Of a stretch of 64,000 nt of DNA, positions 12,959 to 25,792 are shown piece by piece. Every line of letters starts with the position of its first letter. The first letter of the stretch is position 1. The position numbers and the translations under genes are program-made. The notes under the pieces are model-generated. The model saw only the letters and a list, made by a program, of their open reading frames with translations. It did no database searches and had not been told where the DNA came from. Origin of the DNA: Cichorium intybus (taxonomy: Eukaryota; Streptophyta; Magnoliopsida; Asterales; Asteraceae); contig CM042010.1 in assembly GCA_023525715.1 (NCBI GenBank), positions 67,733,966-67,797,965 on the forward strand, given 5' to 3'.

Positions 12959-13312
12959 CTTGTACGGGCATACGGCGGGAAACGAGTACCGCCGGCGAGC
13001 TGCTAATAATCAACTCTTGATCGGAGAAGCGCTGTTCTTATTGGAAAATTGGGAAGTTTAAATTCACATGTTGTCCGAAAGTCTAACTTTTGTCCATTCC
13101 GAAATGTTTGACCTTTGACCAAAAAAGATTTCACATTTTCTCAAAAATAAATGTCAATTCCCAAAGAGAAAATAATGTTATATACTTATATTGTTTGTTT
13201 GATTGAAAAATGATGAAAGTTATCATTGTACTAAATTACATATTATTTATTTTTTAAGGATCATCTATGCAATAAACTTATCATTTCATGCAAGGATGAT
13301 GCCATATCATTT

Positions 13313-13314
13313 TA

Positions 13315-13348
<34 letters not shown>

Positions 13349-13349
13349 T
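13313..13349. repeat. (TTA)n microsatellite
   Basis: About twelve uninterrupted TTA units. Confidence 0.95.
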
Positions 13350-14704
13350 TGGCATTGCCATGGTGTATCTAAATATCAAGCTTCTCCATATGAGTGTAGG
13401 TGCTTTCTATTTATCTTTATCTTTTATCTATACTTAATACTCTATTTCTTTATTAAATTTTATTTGTTCTATATTTCATATGTTCAATTTACTTTCAAAG
13501 GTAATAAAATAGTAAAAAGACGAGTAATGATTTATTTGGGACAAATCAAAGTACATTTTTACTTTATGACTTTTGAAATCACATGCCAGCAACTCAACAT
13601 ATGTATTGCCAAAAATATAATATGCATTTATATCAAATAATCAAATTAACATGGACAACCGGTAACCAATCTAAAAAGTAACTAGAATGAAACACTTTGT
13701 AATTGTTCAATGACATGTGATGTATAAAAGAAAGCACATCACATGAAAGAAAATACAAAATAATCATAAGTATGTGTTGTTCGGTGACATTAAAATTTCA
13801 AGTAAATGGTACCATAAAACCATATGATAAATTTATTGCACTTTTAAATTGTGAACATAGTAATTTGGTTAAATAAATACGTGTATTTTTCTAAGTAAGC
13901 CCTATTTTTGTTGTTCTCCTGGTTGATATTTGAAATTATATAAATACCATATAATTTATCTGTCAAAAGTTGAAACATAATTGATTTGTATCAAGTGTTA
14001 ATTAAGAAAAACAAGAGAATAACATTTGAAAGGTGAATTTAGTTATGCTTTTTGTTTTCATTGTCTTCCTTAACTTGCTAAAACGTATTATATCAAATAG
14101 TATATTAGCTTTTTCAACGTGCCAATTAAGTTGCTTACCTTGTGGGTTTTTGTCACTTTTCTACATAATTAATTATTTATTTTACATTTTAAGATATTAA
14201 TGTAACTCTATTAATCGGTTTTACGGCCAACACGAAAGATAAATTTTCAATAATCTTAAAGTAAGAAGGCGATACATATACTTGAAATAAAGTTCTCACT
14301 TATGAGTTCCATTTCATCCCTTGCTACAAGAACAAGTAAGCAAAGACCACCGTATTAATGATATTTGCCATATTGGAAATTTGGAATAGCTAGCGAACGA
14401 TCAAAATTTTTAAGAATTTTTAAATAAAAAGATTGAGATGATAAACCAAGGTGGTCGTAAATCAAGCCCAGTGACACAATACAAATTTTGTATTCTTGGC
14501 AAACACAAAAAAGATACATGTTCATCTTGCTCAGATAAAATAAAAGAATACACAGTTGAAGCATCGTCATCATCAGGTGAACACATGAGAGGGACCCATG
14601 TGTGACATCTTCCATATAAATCACGTGATTTGACTTAAAAAAATGGACGGTAGAGGAAACCTAGAACAATCTCAAAACACATTGGAAAAAGATTAAATTA
14701 AAAA

Positions 14705-14707
<3 letters not shown>

Positions 14708-14741
<34 letters not shown>
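14708..14741. repeat. (AG)n microsatellite
   Basis: About seventeen uninterrupted AG units. Confidence 0.95.
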
Positions 14742-14743
<2 letters not shown>

Positions 14744-16206
14744 TGAAGAGAAAAAGGGCCACGTGAAGGCAAATGTATCCAACAAAGTTCAAGATTGGTA
14801 GTCCCAAAAAAGATAAAAATAATAACAAAATAAATTATGTTTGAATGTTGTATAAAAGGATCGAAAGTGAAAGGAAGAGGGGGTCAAGAGTTTGTACTAT
14901 AAAAAATATCTTAGTTTTCTTCCGTTGTAATATATGTCTTGTACTAAAAATGTTATGATGAAATAAAACCTTCCTTTCCTTATAACCTCCAAAAGTTAAG
15001 TCTTTAAACATACATTTATATTACCTACAAAATTTCAAGCCCTCCAAAATCCATATCATTTATCCATACACCTATCGTAGGAAATGAAATTACATTGTGT
15101 CGGATATTACCAAATGAGCTATAGAGAAATTACCTCCATAAGAGGTTGGGGCTGGAATATTTGGTCAAAGTAGATAAAAGGTACGGAAGCATGTTAGACC
15201 CTTTTTATTTTATTGTGTTATAAATGTTATTTGGAAACTACTTAAAAATGATAAATGATTATAATTACGTTTTCACCAGGCACGATACACTTAATTTTTA
15301 TAATGTCTAGAAATACTTTAACTCGTCATCATGAAAAAATAAATTTCACAATAGAAACTCCTTATAATAAAATTACTGTACTTTTTATTCCGAACCAACC
15401 ACCAGAATCGATTAACCGGGTCGATATTCTTTTGCTTCTTTTCATTGTTCCCATAACTTTTATTTCATATTTTTCTATATTGTAATTGTCGTTTGTATGA
15501 ATCACATCTGTTTGTTTTTATATGCTAAAGTCGAATATATATGAAATAAGAAAATGATATATACATATGACAATTTTTGTGATGAGATATTTTATATCAC
15601 AATTCACATGATTCCTAAAGGTGATGTTATTGCACAGAAAGGTAGTTGAAACTTGACTTGACTTTCATCCACAATTATTCTTTTTCGTGATATATACTTA
15701 AAAAAGATCAGTATCCTTCTTTTTGTAAGTTCATTTTAGTTTCTTATAAAAAATTGGTTGTACATGGATTAAAAAATAAATTCATTACGTTTCAAGGTCT
15801 ACAATATATTAAAGATGACAATTTCCACGCATATACTTAAAAATGATTAGGTTATATTCATCTCCAAGAGATCAAATACGTAAAATTTAAAAAACTTCGT
15901 TACATATTAAAGTGTATTCACGTGCCTACAACAGAAAACCAGAAAAAGTCGAATGATTCATGATTACCACATTTAGATATAAAACAAGCTTGGAACATTC
16001 TCCAATAAAATGGAGGCTTATGGTTTATGGATTCTCTGAATCCCTAAAATCTAATTTCAGAGAATCAAAAAAACAATCAACTAATTAACTTTTACATCTA
16101 CATGAAATTCTCATAAAAATTAATAACAAAAAAATATTCAAAAAGAAAAACACGCAAACTTGCACCTACTTGTCTATGGTACATGCTTCCTTTATAGAAA
16201 ATACGG

Positions 16207-19200
16207 TCACAAAATAGTGCCCAAAAGCCATAAGTGCAACACAAGCCAATAAGCTATAAGCCCTAGCCTTGCCCTTGGTCTACTCATCAAAGCTCGATCA
16301 CCAGATACCCTGAACACAGATAACAGATAACAGATTTAATCCAGTAAAGTAAACTATTTATCATTTTTTTAATTTTAAATTTAAGTTAAAATAGTTACCA
16401 TATTCCATCGATTCGATCGGCAAACATTTTCCCTTGGATTGGGACAAGACCTGAGGTGTTGAGTGACTTGAACATATGACCTGAAAGTGTTTAAGAATTT
16501 TGAATTAATTTTTTTTTTAAATAATGCGACGGAGAGAGAATGAAGGGTAGGAGTTATTAAGAAGGAAACCTTTATTTTCAAAAGTTTCGGATTTATTAAG
16601 CAAACGGTCAGAGTCTGAGTCAATGGTGATGGCAAGCTGGTCATTTGACCCCTTTCGTAAAGATCTCACTTGTGCAGCTGATGGCACTAATGGCAACCCT
16701 GCTTTCGTAATTGGAGTCTGTAATAGAAGGGTAAAATGGTCATTTACTCACATTCAGACAAAAAGTAAACAGACTTTGTGTATAGGACATGCCTGATCTT
16801 CAATTTCTGAAATCTCTGATCCAGCTGGCAATGAAGGTGGTTCAAAGATCCCTCTTTCCTGTGTCTTGTCAGGTACACCTGTTCTATTTTCAATATAATC
16901 TTCAAGGAACTTAACCCGGTTGGTTAATTCCTCTTTTGCCCTTTGGGTCTCCATCAATTTAAATCTTGAATTTTCACCATCCAAAACAACACCATGAACT
17001 AGTCTCTCGAGCACTGGGACGAGTCCTGCCACGTCAGCGGATTTCTTGAGTCCAACTGCCTCGTCACCGCCTAACTTCTGAATAATGGTCTGTAACCCTA
17101 AAGATAATTCCCCCTTTAAATGCTCAACTTCAAGGGCGTGTCTTGAAAGGGTTGAGAGGAGTTCTTGTTTGGAATGGGATAATAAGGTTATCTGGTCTAG
17201 TAATTCGTTTACGTTATCAACTATGTAAAAGAGCTTATTAACGGGGTCGGAATCTTGGGTGTGGAATTCTTTTGTTGCAAGGTTTGGGAATGGAATTGTG
17301 ATTCCGGCTATCGTGTCAAACAGGGTGTTTATCTGTGAAGGTGATAGAAGGGCGTTTTCGGCGTCCCTATCTGAAAAAGAAACATATAAACATATTTCAT
17401 TAAATTGATACACAGAGAAAATAATGTTATTTTATAAAAAAAAAATTTAATTAACTAAAGATAAAGCGTTGGATAAGTAACATATAAACATATTTCATTT
17501 CCTTCAAAATACATATGATATGTTTTGCAAATAGTAAATAAAGAATTATTAAAGATCTAAAAGAAGTTATAAAATAAAAAGAACTAAATGGTAAATCTTA
17601 AAATATAATTATGATAAAAAATACTTTTGTTTATTTTTTAAAAAATAAGAAAGGATTTTTTTTATTTTTTTATTTTATTATTTTTATTTTTTTAGAACGG
17701 CATATTTAATTAAAGTTTTGAAGATATCAATAATATTAATATTTATCGAAGATTATACGAAAGAACGGAATGGACAAAGTAATGGAATGAGTCATTACAT
17801 TCCATGATCATGTTTGGTTGGCCTGTAGGGATGCAACGAATTTTCATATGAATTTTTTATATTATATACAAATACAATGTAAGATTTTAACTCTACATTA
17901 TTTTAATTATAGTTAACGAGCTTCTTTTTACGAATAGAAACATTAAAGATAATAAAAGCTCATTAAAACCCAAATGAGTTATAATAAAAATAATATTTCG
18001 AGTTATTTTACAAAAATTAAAATTCTACTGCAATTTAAATAATAAATTTAAAAAAAAAAATGTGCATTTAACATTTAGAAAAAATTGTCATTCCACTCTA
18101 TGATGGAACAAGAAAAAAACACCCTCTGGCTAACAAATGAAAATTAACAAAACAGAAGGAATCACATTCCTACCGGAATGGCCCATTCCATTCCATTGGA
18201 TAAAACAAACAAGTTTTTCCATTCCAATAGAATGAACCATTTCATTCCTTCCTTGATTCCATCATACCAAACACTACCCGACTGTATGACCTTCATTTAC
18301 TAGAAATTATAATCAAACATTCAAATGTACGTAAAATTTTCAATAGAAGAAAAATAAATTTACCATGATCTTTAACAGATGAAGTACTTTGAGCAGACAA
18401 CTCCCTTTCTCTTTCATTCCAATTATCCTCTTTTACCCTAAAATCTTCTAATTCAGACCTCATCTCTTTACACATGTTTCCAGAAGCTTCTAATTCTGTC
18501 TCCAATTTATAAACTCTTCCATGAATCACATCATTTTCTTCTTTGACTTTTTCATTTTCTTCTTTGACTTTTTCATTTTCTTCTTTAACTTTTTCATACA
18601 TTGATCTGACTTTCTCTAATTCACCTTGTAATTCTTTCTTTTGCTTAATAACAAATGGCATACTATTCCTTACTACCTCCATTTTTTTCAACAAATATGC
18701 AATCATCTCATCAATCAACGTTGAAAAACTTCCAAATTGGTCCGCAATAATTTTATTTCTACTATTCAAATTACCCAAAATACCCTCATTAAACTCTTCA
18801 ATCGCCCCAATGTTCCAATCATTATCAAATCCACCAGGGACAAAAGTTGACAACTGGAAACTTTCCTGTAAATCAAAAAAAGTTAGATACAAAAAAAATG
18901 AAACTAAATTCAAATTGTTTGTGAGAGTATTATCTTATATTATATTACCTCAATAGAAGGATGATCTTGCAACTGTTGTTCAAAATCAAAACCACCTTTA
19001 ATATCTTTTAAAAGGCGGTCTATTTCTTTTAAGCTTTCGATTTTTTTCTCAAAACTGTTCTTGAACAAAGAGAATAAAGATCCATCTTTCAACACCACTT
19101 GAAGATTTCCAAACTCTTGCCTACATTCATTTATCTCATTTTTTAGGGCTAAAATCTCCTCTTCACTTTTCTTCTTTTCACCAACAAGATCAGATACAGT

Positions 19201-22200
19201 TTTCTCCATCTTAAACAAAGCATCATTTAGTGTCTGAATCGTTACAGACGCTTCCATACCTTCTTCTTTAAGCTTCTTTATTTCACTCTCTAATACACTT
19301 CTACTATCTAACACCTTCTCATTTTCTTGTGAAAATTGAGAAACATTCGTCTTTAATTCAGACATTGAATCTTCTAGAAACTTTATAGTCTTGTAAGCTT
19401 TCTGTAACTCCATTTCAACACCATCTTTGCTAACTTGAGCCTCTTCTTTTTCGGTTAAAATCACAGACATGTTGTTTTCTTGAAGTGATAAAGCTTCTTG
19501 AAACTTCTTTGTTTCAAAAGAAGCTTTTTCCATTACTTTATGTAATTCATCTTCAAATTCTCTCTTTTCTTCAGTTAATTGAATGATGGTTTTTTCAGAA
19601 TGTGAAACTGTATCTTCAAGTGACTTCAAATTTGTCATCACTTCCACCAATTTTTTATTCAATGTACTAATTTCCTCGTTTAAAATTTCCACTTCTTGTT
19701 CTGATTGTGTCTTTAAAATCTGTAATTCTCTCTTTTCTTGATCCAATTGAGAAAGATTCTTCTGTGAAACTGATAATGCATCTTCAAGGGATTTCACATT
19801 TGTCAAAACTTCAGTCAACTTGCTGGTCAACAAACCAGCTTCATCTTTTATAACTTCTAACTCATGTTCAATTTCTGTCTTGCTGACTTGGCATTCGTTT
19901 AAATACGTTGCTATCCACGTCACCTTTTCAACTGGCTCTTTTATATCAACTGGAATAACAATACCATCAATTGTTTCAAGTAATTTCTGTAATATGGTAT
20001 TGCTTTGATATAGATACTGTTCAAGTTGACCTTTTTCTTCTTGCAAACTTACAAAACCAGATTCCAATTTCGCAACCCGATTCCTGTATTCACTCAATGT
20101 CGATTCTTGTTTCTGTAAGTCAACGGTCAACGCCTCGATTTGACCGTTCTTTTCGGTCATTTGTTGCTTCATATTCTCGCGTTCTTGAACAAGACCTTTT
20201 CCTTTTTTAACTGCCATAGACAATTTCTCCCTCAATAAAGCGGATTTCTCTTCACATCTTTGAAGATTTACATGTAAAGAATTCTTTTCATCTTTTGATC
20301 CACGAAGTTCTTCTGAAAGCTTTACTATATCTTCCTCAAAGATTTGCTCATGTAACTTGGATTCTTGATCCTTTACATACAATAAATCTTGAATCTTTTC
20401 AAGTACTTCTTTTTCCACATTCGATGATTCAGTAAAAGCTATTTTCTGTTCTATTTCTTCATACTTGGTTCTCAAATCTTGATTTTCCTGTTCAAGATAA
20501 TACTTCTCCTGTGATTCTGCTAACAGTAATGCAGTCAAACGGTCAATTTGCACACGTGCAGCCTCCATTGTTGAATAATTTTCATCTTGTAGCTTAAAAC
20601 ATTGATCATTTGCAAGATTATACGCATAATTAACTCTTTCAAATTCAACAGAAAGTGCAGATAGTCTACTTCTTTCATTAACAAGCCATGTAACCCCTTC
20701 AATGATATCTGAAGACTGAATTTGCAAAATTTCTCCACATCTTTGAAGGATCATGTCCCTTTGTGAAAGAGCTACTTGAAGTGAATTCACCAAAATTGCA
20801 GTCTGCATTAACTCATTGTTTCTCAATTCAGCAGCCTCTAGAGCAGTTGACTTTTCTTGCAACTCGGTCAAACATCTTTCGAGTTCACCGGTTTTTTCAG
20901 AAACTGTTTGTTTCAATGAGTCACGTTGTTGGACTAACGCCTTTCCTTTTGTAACAGCCATGCTAAGTTTCTCTTTGGTGTTAGTATACCTTATCTTTTC
21001 CTGTTCAACTTCCCCTTTAAGTTTTGTGATCTCTGTGTTTAGAAACTCGATTGTTTCTCTACTTTTGTCAATTTGTTCCATGAACTGCCCGTATTGAGAT
21101 TCTAAATTTGTGTTTTTGTAAGTTAACTCAAGTTCTTTCCTTTTTAGCTCAAGTAATTCCTCGCGTACAGAGATGAAAACTGTCTCTATTCCATTTTGCA
21201 TATTGAAATCTGGCTTAACTTCAGTTAAACAATGGCTAAGTGTTTGAGTTTCAGTAAGGAAGTTGTGGTATTTCTCAAGTAAAAAGAAGGTACTTCTTTC
21301 AAGATAAGACAATTTCCCACTTACAGATGTATCAGACAATCCTGCATCACCAAGAGTAGTTGAAAGAGAGTATAAAATCCCATCTACAATCACCTCAACA
21401 GATGACAACTCATCAGACTTGAGTGCTACTACATCTTGTGATATAGACTGTTCATTGACCTTCACCATAAGATCTTCAATCTCTTTATCCTTCATATGTA
21501 AAGTGGCATTGAGTTCACTGATTTTCGCTTCCGTATGTGACTGCTCATTTAAAGAAATCTCAATAAACTTGGAACATTCGTGTACAATATCATGCAAAGA
21601 CTTTTCACCACTATCTACTGTCCCATCAGTAAGTGACTGTTGCTTGCTTAGAGCCTTGAGCAGATTATGAAGATTGCTAACTTCTTTTTCCAAAACCCCT
21701 TTCTCTTCCTGCAATAAAAGCTTAGTTAATACATCTGTAATGGTATTGGAATAAGAGCAAGAAGAAAAAGAATAGGTGAAAGCAAACCTTGTTGTCTTGT
21801 GGAAGGATTTCACTTTCAATGACAGGAACTGTAGGTTGAATTTGAATATCTTCTGGAACATCCATAAATGGTGTTTGGGGAACCCTGCTAGTGGCAGTAC
21901 TAGGAGACCTTGCTTCATTAGAAACCAAGTCATCTGGACAATCCACAAACTCATCGGGTACCACCTCTTCAGTTGTCCTTACATTAGGTAGCTCATCCTG
22001 TATAGTATCTACTCCTGTTACTACTACCCCATCATCCTGCTCAACCTGAAGATAGCTTGCTAATCTTTACTTATCAACACAGATAATACAAGTGTAGAAC
22101 AGATACAATAAGTGAATACAAAGTGTAGCATTTGAAAAACTGTATTGACAGATCATTCACGGGATAGAGTCATAAACCATTGAATATTTAGTAAGCTGCA

Positions 22201-22558
22201 ATTGGAAAACCTTACATTTGCGTCACAAGTAATAAATTTAACCTATGTATTAGAATTTTCATGGTTTCAAGTTGAAAACTAGTTAGTTGGACATCAAAAG
22301 ATCATATGGCATCTGTTTTGTACCCTAATCTTTTGACGGATGGAGCATCTACTAGAATACACTATTTACCCCAAAATTAAAGATTGCTATCAGTCTTCGA
22401 TAATGGATATGAAGAGTTAGCTAAAGAAACACTAGACTCACCTGATCAATTGAACCACCATCCATTTGAGCAGAATCAACTGACTCTACATGAACAAATC
22501 CATTCTCTCCAGCTGTTGGACTCCCCGTAACCTGCTCCAGATCATTATCCTCTTCCAT
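16207..22558 (-). CDS. TNO1: TNO1-like trans-Golgi coiled-coil membrane protein
   Basis: Eight coding exons: 22558-22442, 22045-21788, 21708-18949, 18865-18364, 17370-16793, 16717-16570, 16480-16399 and 16309-16207. They sum to 4548 nt (1515 aa plus stop) with phase kept throughout. Residues 1-125 are acidic and unstructured, about 126-1210 are heptad coiled coil, and a conserved C-terminal block follows (KGSNDQLAI, FKSLNTSGLVP, DRIDGIW). The chain ends in SRPRARLG plus a hydrophobic anchor, AYWLVLHLWLLGTIL. This layout fits Arabidopsis TNO1, a tail-anchored trans-Golgi-network protein that binds the syntaxin SYP41 and supports vacuolar sorting and salt tolerance. Arabidopsis TNO1 is longer (about 1800 aa), so the coiled coil is shorter here. 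The start ATG opens the first exon and gives phase 0 into exon 2. The intron after exon 5 uses a GC donor. Naming relies on recalled C-terminal likeness. Confidence 0.87.
17760..18285. mobile_element. Candidate MITE in intron 4 of the TNO1-like gene
   Basis: The 993-bp intron (17371-18363) has GGAATG-type motifs near 17770-17825 and their complements CATTCC near 18160-18260. The outer stretches TGTTTGGTTGG and ATACCAAACA lie in inverted orientation. The inner part is AT-rich filler. Ends and target duplication are not defined. Confidence 0.4.
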
Positions 22559-22560
22559 GT

Positions 22561-22672
22561 CTGTGGATCGTAACATAAACCGATTAGATCTAACGCATTG
22601 AAATCAAATCTTCCTCGCTTAATCATTCAACGTGCATGATTTAACCTAATAACAATTAGGTTAAGATGTTAC
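22561..22672 (-). other. Likely 5' UTR intron of the TNO1-like gene
   Basis: A good donor (CTAAG then GTAACATC) lies at 22673/22672 and a good acceptor (GATCCACAG) at 22561, two bases before the start ATG. This gives a 112-bp intron in the leader. Transcript data would settle it. Confidence 0.5.
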
Positions 22673-22673
22673 C

Positions 22674-23735
22674 TTAGATTTGAGAAGGAATGCGACTATA
22701 GTTGAATTGGATTTGAAACATATGATCTCGAAAACGATGGAATTTGGGGGTTTTCTCGTTGTTGATGTGGCGTGGAAGACGGTCGCAATTGGTTTTAACG
22801 TTTTGCAGTGTGCGTAAATGATAGTCACCCGCTAAGTCAGAACTCGTTGAATACGGCGTCGTAAGGTCGTTGAACGAGAAATTGTAAAAAACATAAATTA
22901 CATGGTACCCAGATTTGTTGTTGATTCTTTGTTGGCCGACCAAAATAAAATAGAGGTGTTATTATTAATTTTTAATAAAAACATTTGGTAACAAAAATAT
23001 ATACAGTCTCTTATTCATTTTTTTTTCATATTTTTATAATAAATAATATTAATGAATCTTTTTTTAATAGAGCATTTTTAATAAGAGTTATAGCTTTTCA
23101 CTATTTGTTTAACCATCCAACATCACTCAATGTCATTACAAGATATGTTTTTTATTAATTTTTATTGATCATTATATTGAATATTCAATATATTATCATG
23201 GTTTAAACACCTAACATCTTTCTCTTTTATAATATTTAATTATTTATATTTTAGTTTTATAGCAATAGATTGTATCATATTTAATTATTTAAATATTAAC
23301 GTCTATTGATAATATTCAATTAAAAAATTATGTATTAAAATATGATGTGTTTAAAGAATGATTAATTAAATGAGAAAGGTTTTATAAAACATTTTAAATA
23401 AATGGTGATAGATTAGTTGAATTTCGTAAACAAAAAACTATAGGAGAAGTTAATAATTTGAAATGTTATTTAATTAGATGTCAAAGTTAATTAAATAATT
23501 AATTGACAAAATTTTTGAATAATAATATAAGTTTATTGCTTTTACATACATAAGTAAAAAATCAAAATGGCTTGCAATCATTTATTTAATATATAAAATT
23601 CGGAATTAATTAATGAAACTGAAAAATTAATGGATCATTTACTATTCAAAATAGCTAAATGCTTGATTAATACACGTGAAAACATATCAATATTTTATTT
23701 TTTTAGTAGTTTTAATAAATAATCAATATAGTTTG
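22674..23735. other. Upstream region of the TNO1-like gene, AT-rich spacer
   Basis: 22674-22940 is less AT-rich and probably contains the first untranslated exon and promoter. 22960-23735 is very AT-rich with no gene seen. Confidence 0.5.
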
Positions 23736-23785
23736 TAAGGTCATCTCCAGTCCATGAAATTTTTATGAGTTTAATGGGTTGTCAC

Positions 23786-24551
23786 TGTTGAATTAGGTGT
23801 CTAAGTTATGACTAATAATTAGTATTTACCTAATTAATAGAAGCAAAGTCCATTTGGATTGCCCTCATAGCTGAAGGTTTGGTAGAAAGTTCAGGAGAAA
23901 GAAAGCTTAATTTATTATATGATTAATAAATCAATAGAAATAAAATAAATAGTTTATTAATATATTAAGGTGATAATATATTAATTAGAAACTATATTAA
24001 TTAATTAGAAATTAATCTGGAATTAATTTGGTGATTAATTTAATTAATTAAAGGTGCAGGGGCTGAAATTGTAATTATTCAATAGTTAAGTGAGTGACAA
24101 TTTTGGCAGGATAATAACCAGCAAATTTTATATATAATATATATATAATTTTGATTATAATAAGTTAGGATAAATATATTTGAATTAAAGATAAAGGTTT
24201 ACCTTGATTTGAATTCAAAAGGTTTATCTCTAAAGGCTTATCTGGTTATCTGCTGGATGCTATAAATAGGGAGCCCCAGACCCTCATTTGTTTGCACCAT
24301 TTATTCCCCATCTCTCTGGATTTTCGTGACCTATTACCTAGCTATTGGGTGTGATCTCATTTGAGGCAGGACACTTGTGCTGCTTAGCTTCAGGATTAAT
24401 TCTAAAGGTTAGTTTTTCTGATTTATTTCTTTAGTAATTTTCTGTTGGCCTTTAGAAATTATTTATATGTTCAAAGTGAGAAAACATAGATCTAATTTAG
24501 GTTGCATGTGAACTTAGGGTTTTAGTTCATAGATTTTCAGAAAACCTTTCA
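23786..24551 (+). mobile_element. 5' LTR of copia 1
   Basis: 766 bp, TG...CA ends. A TATA box (TATAAATAGG) lies at 24261-24270, giving a likely transcription start near 24295. Confidence 0.9.
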
Positions 24552-24552
24552 G

Positions 24553-25792
24553 TGGTATCAGAGCTTTTTTGTTGTTTTCTATTTGAATTGCTATAACTGT
24601 TTTCCTAAAATTTAGGGTTTAAAGCTTATAAACCGTAATATGGCCAAACCGATTTAGGGTTAGGGTTTTAGAAACCCTAGCCCCTCCCCTTTATTATTTT
24701 TGAAATTTGCTTGGATTTTAGAAGGTATTCTATTTTTGGTAACTGTGATTATTTAATAATTGGATAACCTTAAACTCATCGCTTGCTATATTTTGAAATT
24801 TAGGGGTTTAAGATAGGTTTAAATTAATTTGATTAATTTGTGATACCTATCTGGATTTAATAATTTAATTAATTAATTAAAAGATAAATTAAATCATTTA
24901 AAGGTTTAAATTTAATTTTAAAATTAATAGTTAATTTTTCGAAAATTAAAAAGATAAACCAGAAATATTTTAAAAGTTTAAAATACATCTTATATATATT
25001 ATAATTAAAAGTTAATATTATATGTATAAGATAAACTGGTTAGTCAAATCAATAGTAGACCTCATTCACGAAGCTGATCTATAAAGAGGGTATAAGGAAA
25101 CTGCCTATAAAATGGCGGTCTAATGGGTGTCCACTCTCACCCACCGCTCTATTGATCAGTGGAGGGTCGTTAGCCGAACGGGTTTGATAGGACCGCTTAA
25201 TCTCATTAAAAGTATAATGTTATTAATCAAAGTAATGGAACAGTTTTATAAAATCCCAATCTAGTTACTTTAGGAAAAATGTGAAAAGATGCTAATCCAT
25301 GAAATTGCACATTGCACTTTATGAGACATTAGTGGAGCGTGTGTGGTTTATCGGCACACTAATAGGGGCTCATAAAGAGTTGCAATGGGTTTCTGAATCT
25401 TATCATTGTTGATGGAGCGTGTGTGGTTTATCAGCACATCAATTAGAGATGATAATTGACTTTCAGAGTACCAAGCTAATTTGCATGGTTATTCACATCC
25501 AGTTTGTGATCCTCGGCATCCCAGTCACAAACGGTGGAGCATATCCGAGATTAAATATGCTATTGAACAGTTCAATAAATCTCAAAGATCTAGGAATTTC
25601 ACTATAATATGATTATCTTCCGTGGTGGAATTGGTGAATCGTCATTCGCCTACCTTTATAAAATTTATAATTAGATTACGGCATCCTTTTTCTAAGTTGT
25701 GAATTATATAGTTGGGTCTTAGCTTTATTATTATTCTTGGGTTAATATTAAGGATTATTATATATCTAATTAAAAACTACATTCTTTTATAG
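24553..25792 (+). other. Primer binding site and leader of copia 1
   Basis: TGGTATCAGAGC at 24553-24564, one base after the LTR, is the usual site for initiator tRNA-Met priming. The 1.2-kb leader is non-coding. It holds an imperfect direct repeat of GGAGCGTGTGTGGTTTATC near 25335 and 25413. Confidence 0.85.

Larger units (their letters stand above)
12959..16206. other. Spacer between RGS1 and the TNO1-like gene
   Basis: It holds the RGS1 upstream region (immediately right of 12958) and the TNO1-like 3' flank. No gene or domain is visible; the longest open frames are low-complexity. A pyrimidine/purine run and two microsatellites are listed separately. Confidence 0.6.

Noticed and set aside
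13203..13640. 145-codon open frame
   Set aside because: It includes a TTA microsatellite translated as poly-Leu and AT-rich filler, with no known domain or codon bias.
20535..21097. Plus- and minus-strand open frames inside TNO1 exon 3
   Set aside because: They are shadows of the 2760-bp exon, which reads without a break in its own frame.
18940..21954. Coding sequence starting at 21954 in the exon 3 frame
   Set aside because: The part before 21708 is intron 2 read through; the true upstream exon is in another frame, with clear splice sites at 21788 and 21708.
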